Source: Hadesarchaea archaeon (GTDB taxonomy: Archaea; Hadarchaeota; Hadarchaeia; Hadarchaeales; Hadarchaeaceae). Taken from it: a stretch of DNA of 7,393 nt. Each line of letters starts with the position of its first letter. Position 1 is the stretch's first letter. The notes under the pieces were generated by a model. It was not told the DNA's origin, searched no databases, and was given only the letters and a program-made list of their open reading frames with translations. Below, in pieces: positions 5,124 through 7,393 of this stretch. The stretch covers positions 1 through 7,393 of the forward strand of contig JAUWBP010000045.1 of NCBI GenBank assembly GCA_030601665.1, read 5' to 3'. Both the position numbers and the translations under genes were made by a program.

Positions 5124-5864
5124 TCACTTTTTAGAAATAACGGTTTTGCTAGCGACTCCCTTCATCTTAAGCAATTTCCTCGCTAGTTCCTTAATCGCTT
5201 TAGCTGCAGGCGATTTTGAGTCGAGTTCAAGCAAGGGTTTTCCCTGTTTGAGTGCCTGCCTCACTTTTTCGTCTTCGGGTATTTCCGCCAGCACGGGTAC
5301 GTTCTTGATTTCATTACGCGTCAGCTCGAACTCCTCTCGGCGGACGCGGTTGAGTACAATCCCTATCGGTGCCAAGCCCAAGAATTCAGCAATGAGGCGG
5401 GTCTTCATGGCGTCCGATATCGAGGTCATTTCAGGCGTCGCGACCAATAGGACCTCCTGCCCGGCGCGCATGGCGGAAACGGTTTCCCGACTCAGGCCGC
5501 TCGGGACATCGATTAGTACGAAGTCGGTCTTTTTGGGTACTTGGCGCATTAGCTCGGGCAGGCGCTCTGGGCGGGCCTTCCTGATCTGCTCGAGTGCCAC
5601 TGCGGCTGGAACAATCTTGACCCGTTTCGGTCCCAGATGCATCACGTCGATGAACATAGCATCGCCCGCCAAGGCGTCGTTCAGGGTGTAGACGGACTTC
5701 TCGAGCTTGAAGAGAAGGGCGAGGTCGGGTGTAGTCAAACTACCGTCGATGATTACGGTTTCCTTACCTAAACTTGCGAGGGCGATGCCAAGGCTTGCGA
5801 CGATTGTGGTTCGCCCTACTCCTCCCTTGCCTGAGGCGACAGCGATGCGGCGCATGTTGATCAC
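5124..5864 (-). CDS. minD: MinD/ParA-family ATPase with arginine in the P-loop
   Basis: A 246-residue protein of the MinD/ParA (deviant Walker A) ATPase family. Numbered from the GTG at 5864, the P-loop is SGKGGVGRTT (11-20). The signature lysine K13 is present, but the usual second P-loop lysine is R18, encoded by CGA. Other features are IIDGSLTTPDLALLF (38-52) with D40, the Walker B region FVLIDVPSGL (115-124) with D119, and NRVRREEFEL for base recognition. The C-terminal segment AIKELARKLLKMKG could be an amphipathic membrane-contact helix. Family members switch between monomer and dimer to position proteins at membranes or chromosomes; the partner here is unknown. An ATG at 5855, three codons in, is an alternative start, with GTGATC at 5859-5864 then acting as ribosome site. 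The gene is divergent from the flavoprotein gene. Confidence 0.93.
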   Translation of the reverse strand: MINMRRIAVASGKGGVGRTTIVASLGIALASLGKETVIIDGSLTTPDLALLFKLEKSVYTLNDALAGDAMFIDVMHLGPKRVKIVPAAVALEQIRKARPERLPELMRQVPKKTDFVLIDVPSGLSRETVSAMRAGQEVLLVATPEMTSISDAMKTRLIAEFLGLAPIGIVLNRVRREEFELTRNEIKNVPVLAEIPEDEKVRQALKQGKPLLELDSKSPAAKAIKELARKLLKMKGVASKTVISKK

Positions 5865-5954
5865 AAAAACCCGAGGTTGTCAATCTAAATACTATTGTGG
5901 TAAAATCCTTTTCCAGCTAATAAATAACTGCCTACTAAAGGAGGAGGGGAGAAG
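5865..5954. promoter_or_regulatory. Divergent promoter region, MinD-like and flavoprotein genes
   Basis: This 90-base AT-rich spacer has two TATA-like stretches: TCTAAATACT at about 5884-5893 and CTAATAAATAACT at about 5917-5929. For the flavoprotein gene the first would give a leader of about 40 bases containing the strong ribosome site. For the MinD-like gene the second, read as TTATTTATTAG, would give a leader of about 34 bases, while the first would make its message nearly leaderless. Confidence 0.5.
5937..5949 (+). promoter_or_regulatory. Strong Shine-Dalgarno site of the flavoprotein gene
   Basis: AAAGGAGGAGGGG ends 5 bases before the ATG at 5955. It is the strongest ribosome site in the window and fixes the start. 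Confidence 0.8.
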
Positions 5955-7157
5955 ATGGTTGAACGATATGATGTAGTTATAGCTGGAGGTGGTCCAGCTG
6001 GGTTGGCTGCGGCAAGGACGGCAGCAGCCGAAGGGGGCAAAGTGCTGCTGTTAGAGCTGCAGGCCCAGATAGGTGGACAGACGCAGTCCGCTACTTGGGT
6101 GCCCACGAATGTGATAACGCCCCCGCTTAAAGAATCGATCGTCGCGAACACGAAGGAAGTAAGGCTTCACTCACCCCACAAGGAGCTCTCTGCGAGCGGT
6201 GATTTCGGTACAATTATCGACCGGCGTCTGTTTGACAAGCTCTTGGCTGCGGAAGCCATAGCGAGCGGCGCAGAGCTCTGGGTGAGCTGCCCCGTCAAGG
6301 AACTCTTGTTGAGTGGGGACGCCGTGCGGGGAGCCTACGTTGAGGCTGGGGGTTGGGCCGAGCGGATTGAGAGCGAACTGGTAATAGACGCCACGGGGGC
6401 TAGGGGCGAGTGGTCGAGCTTGCTGCTCAGGAAGGTGCTGAAGCGGGATTGGAAGCGTGAGCTCCTCGCGCTGAGCAACGAGTATCTGATGGCAAATGTG
6501 ACAAACGATCAAAGTGTGGATCTGTTCTTTACATCATACTTTGCTCCACTCGGACACGCTTGGGTATACCCTTTCGGCAAACGCTTCGCGATGGCAGGGG
6601 TCCAAGGTGTACGTATTCACCCAGATGCCGCCCTCGATGAGTTCATAGGGAGACGTGGTGTGCCCAGACTCGAGCGAGCGGTACCGGTGGCGGCATTCCG
6701 TGGTCAGCTCCCCCTTGAGGGACCGTTGAGTCAGACATGCGCTAACGGGATAATCGCAGCAGGAGGTGCAGCTGGTCAAATCTATGTGCTATCAGGACAA
6801 GGGCTTCGTTATGCGCTTCGCTGCGGTGAGATCGCTGGCAAGGTAGCGATCGACGCGATTACCGAGGGCAATGTTTCGGCTGGGGTATTGGCAGATTACG
6901 AACGGCAATGGCGAGCAGAGTTTGATGCCGAGCTAAGGGCCGGGCAGCTCCTGCACTCCTCGCTGAGCGTCTCACATGACCAGCGGATGGACGCGTTGTT
7001 GAGCGCGCTAGAGGGCAAGCCCAAGCTCCAACGAGCCTTCATCGACGTGTTCACCGGTTTTAGGCTTGAAGGCTCGCTCAAGGTGCTGCTGAAGGACGAG
7101 GAAATTTCCCGAGTTTTTGGACGAGAAACGGTTGAGAAAACGCTTGCCCTGAAGTAG
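5955..7157 (+). CDS. FAD-dependent oxidoreductase, geranylgeranyl reductase family
   Basis: A 400-residue flavoprotein. The FAD-binding Rossmann motif GGGPAGLAAA is at 11-20, with E34 at the end of the second strand as the ribose-binding acid. IDATGA (144-149) is the second FAD motif. GHAWVYP (200-206) corresponds to the YxWxFP motif of geranylgeranyl reductases, and GGAAGQIYVLSGQGLRYAL (270-288) to the GDAAG FAD motif. Family members such as digeranylgeranylglycerophospholipid reductase saturate isoprenoid chains of archaeal membrane lipids. Two departures are visible: the Asp of GDAAG is Gly (G271), and no Cys occurs near residues 40-50, where reductases of this family usually carry one. 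It may therefore be a paralogue with another substrate. TFB follows after 20 bases on the same strand, perhaps in the same transcript. Confidence 0.88.
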   Translation: MVERYDVVIAGGGPAGLAAARTAAAEGGKVLLLELQAQIGGQTQSATWVPTNVITPPLKESIVANTKEVRLHSPHKELSASGDFGTIIDRRLFDKLLAAEAIASGAELWVSCPVKELLLSGDAVRGAYVEAGGWAERIESELVIDATGARGEWSSLLLRKVLKRDWKRELLALSNEYLMANVTNDQSVDLFFTSYFAPLGHAWVYPFGKRFAMAGVQGVRIHPDAALDEFIGRRGVPRLERAVPVAAFRGQLPLEGPLSQTCANGIIAAGGAAGQIYVLSGQGLRYALRCGEIAGKVAIDAITEGNVSAGVLADYERQWRAEFDAELRAGQLLHSSLSVSHDQRMDALLSALEGKPKLQRAFIDVFTGFRLEGSLKVLLKDEEISRVFGRETVEKTLALK

Positions 7158-7165
7158 CATAACTC

Positions 7166-7170
7166 GAGGT
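7166..7170 (+). promoter_or_regulatory. Shine-Dalgarno site of the TFB gene
   Basis: GAGGT lies 7 bases before the ATG at 7178, within the 20-base gap after the flavoprotein stop. No TATA box fits in this gap, so TFB is probably read through from upstream or from a promoter inside the flavoprotein gene. Confidence 0.55.
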
Positions 7171-7177
7171 CTTCTTG

Positions 7178-7393
7178 ATGCGCTGTCCCTCATGCAGTAG
7201 CTCTGCTGTGCTATATGACCAGCTCAGAGGGGAGCAGATATGCACGCGCTGTGGCCTCGTGATCATGGAGCGCTCGCTCGAACTCGCGCCTGAGTGGCGC
7301 AGGAAGCCGGGGGTGGAACTGGAGCGCGCAGACGTGACGGCGGGCATCGATGTGACGCAACACGATTTTGGGTTGGGAAGCAAGTTCGGTGTC
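7178..7393 (+). CDS. tfb: Transcription initiation factor B (TFB), N-terminal part (3' partial)
   Basis: The first 72 residues of an archaeal TFIIB homologue, cut off by the right edge. The N-terminal zinc ribbon has C3-x2-C6 and C22-x2-C25, in the order CPSC, then YDQLRGEQICTRCGLVI, as in TFB. It recruits RNA polymerase to TBP-bound promoters. The following B-reader/B-linker region keeps PEWR (38-41) and HDFGLGSKFG (62-71), matching the usual HDKGLST region, but the stretch between differs from the common form (RRKPG where RAF is typical). The cyclin-like core domains that bind TBP and the BRE lie beyond the window. A TTG one codon upstream is a less likely start. Confidence 0.93.
   Translation, partial: MRCPSCSSSAVLYDQLRGEQICTRCGLVIMERSLELAPEWRRKPGVELERADVTAGIDVTQHDFGLGSKFGV

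Noticed and set aside
5041..5691. Long plus-strand open frame opposite the MinD-like gene
   Set aside because: It is antisense to a clear ATPase with conserved motifs. Its Ser/Arg-rich translation is typical of a shadow frame.
7078..7383. Minus-strand open frame over the end of the flavoprotein and TFB
   Set aside because: The plus strand encodes the TFB zinc ribbon with all four cysteines in place, so the minus frame is a shadow.
1..7393. CRISPR array, transposon, integrase or toxin-antitoxin system
   Set aside because: I found no spaced direct repeats, terminal inverted repeats, transposase or recombinase motifs. The Mut7-C/AMMECR1 pair is a housekeeping-type pair and not a PIN toxin with an antitoxin.

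Overview
The window looks like chromosomal DNA from an archaeon. The decisive evidence is a transcription factor B (TFB) N-terminus cut off by the right edge, together with an archaeal bifunctional fructose-1,6-bisphosphate aldolase/phosphatase, a geranylgeranyl-reductase-family flavoprotein, an AMMECR1 protein, a Mut7-C ribonuclease-like protein and a MinD-type ATPase. TATA-like boxes lie before several genes, and Shine-Dalgarno sites of the GGAGGTGATC type precede most starts. The lineage cannot be fixed from this sequence alone. Genes are closely packed, and I see no tRNA, rRNA, CRISPR array, insertion sequence or phage gene.

Layout. (1) 1-468, plus strand: the 3' end of a sugar-phosphate nucleotidylyltransferase fused to a C-terminal cupin, cut by the left edge. 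(2) About 571-1251, plus: a DedA/VTT-type membrane protein. It converges on (3) 1261-2382, minus: the FBP aldolase/phosphatase, with only 9 bases between the stop codons and a 16-bp perfect palindrome at the junction. (4) 2434-2994 and 3015-3248, minus: an unrecognised multi-pass membrane protein and a small coiled-coil protein, apparently one operon with its own TATA box and ribosome site. (5) 3327-3932 and 3938-4426, minus: AMMECR1 and Mut7-C proteins, 5 bases apart, almost certainly co-transcribed. (6) 4529-4891, plus: a small protein with one CxxC knuckle and an MCM-like C-terminal winged helix. (7) 4888-5028, minus: a probable unlisted microprotein of about 46 residues whose stop codon overlaps the stop of gene 6. 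(8) 5124-5864, minus: a MinD-like ATPase whose P-loop lysine is arginine. (9) 5955-7157, plus: a FAD-dependent oxidoreductase of the geranylgeranyl reductase family, divergent from the ATPase across a 90-bp AT-rich promoter region. (10) 7178-7393, plus: the start of TFB, probably in the same transcript as gene 9.

How the genes fit together. Most are housekeeping: gluconeogenesis (FBP aldolase/phosphatase), sugar-nucleotide supply, membrane-lipid saturation (possibly), basal transcription, and RNA or nucleic-acid metabolism (Mut7-C, winged helix). I found no clear new defence or mobile system. The best leads are the MinD-like protein with an altered Walker A motif, the CxxC plus MCM-type winged-helix protein, the coiled-coil and membrane-protein pair, the Mut7-C and AMMECR1 pair, and the overlapping-stop microprotein.
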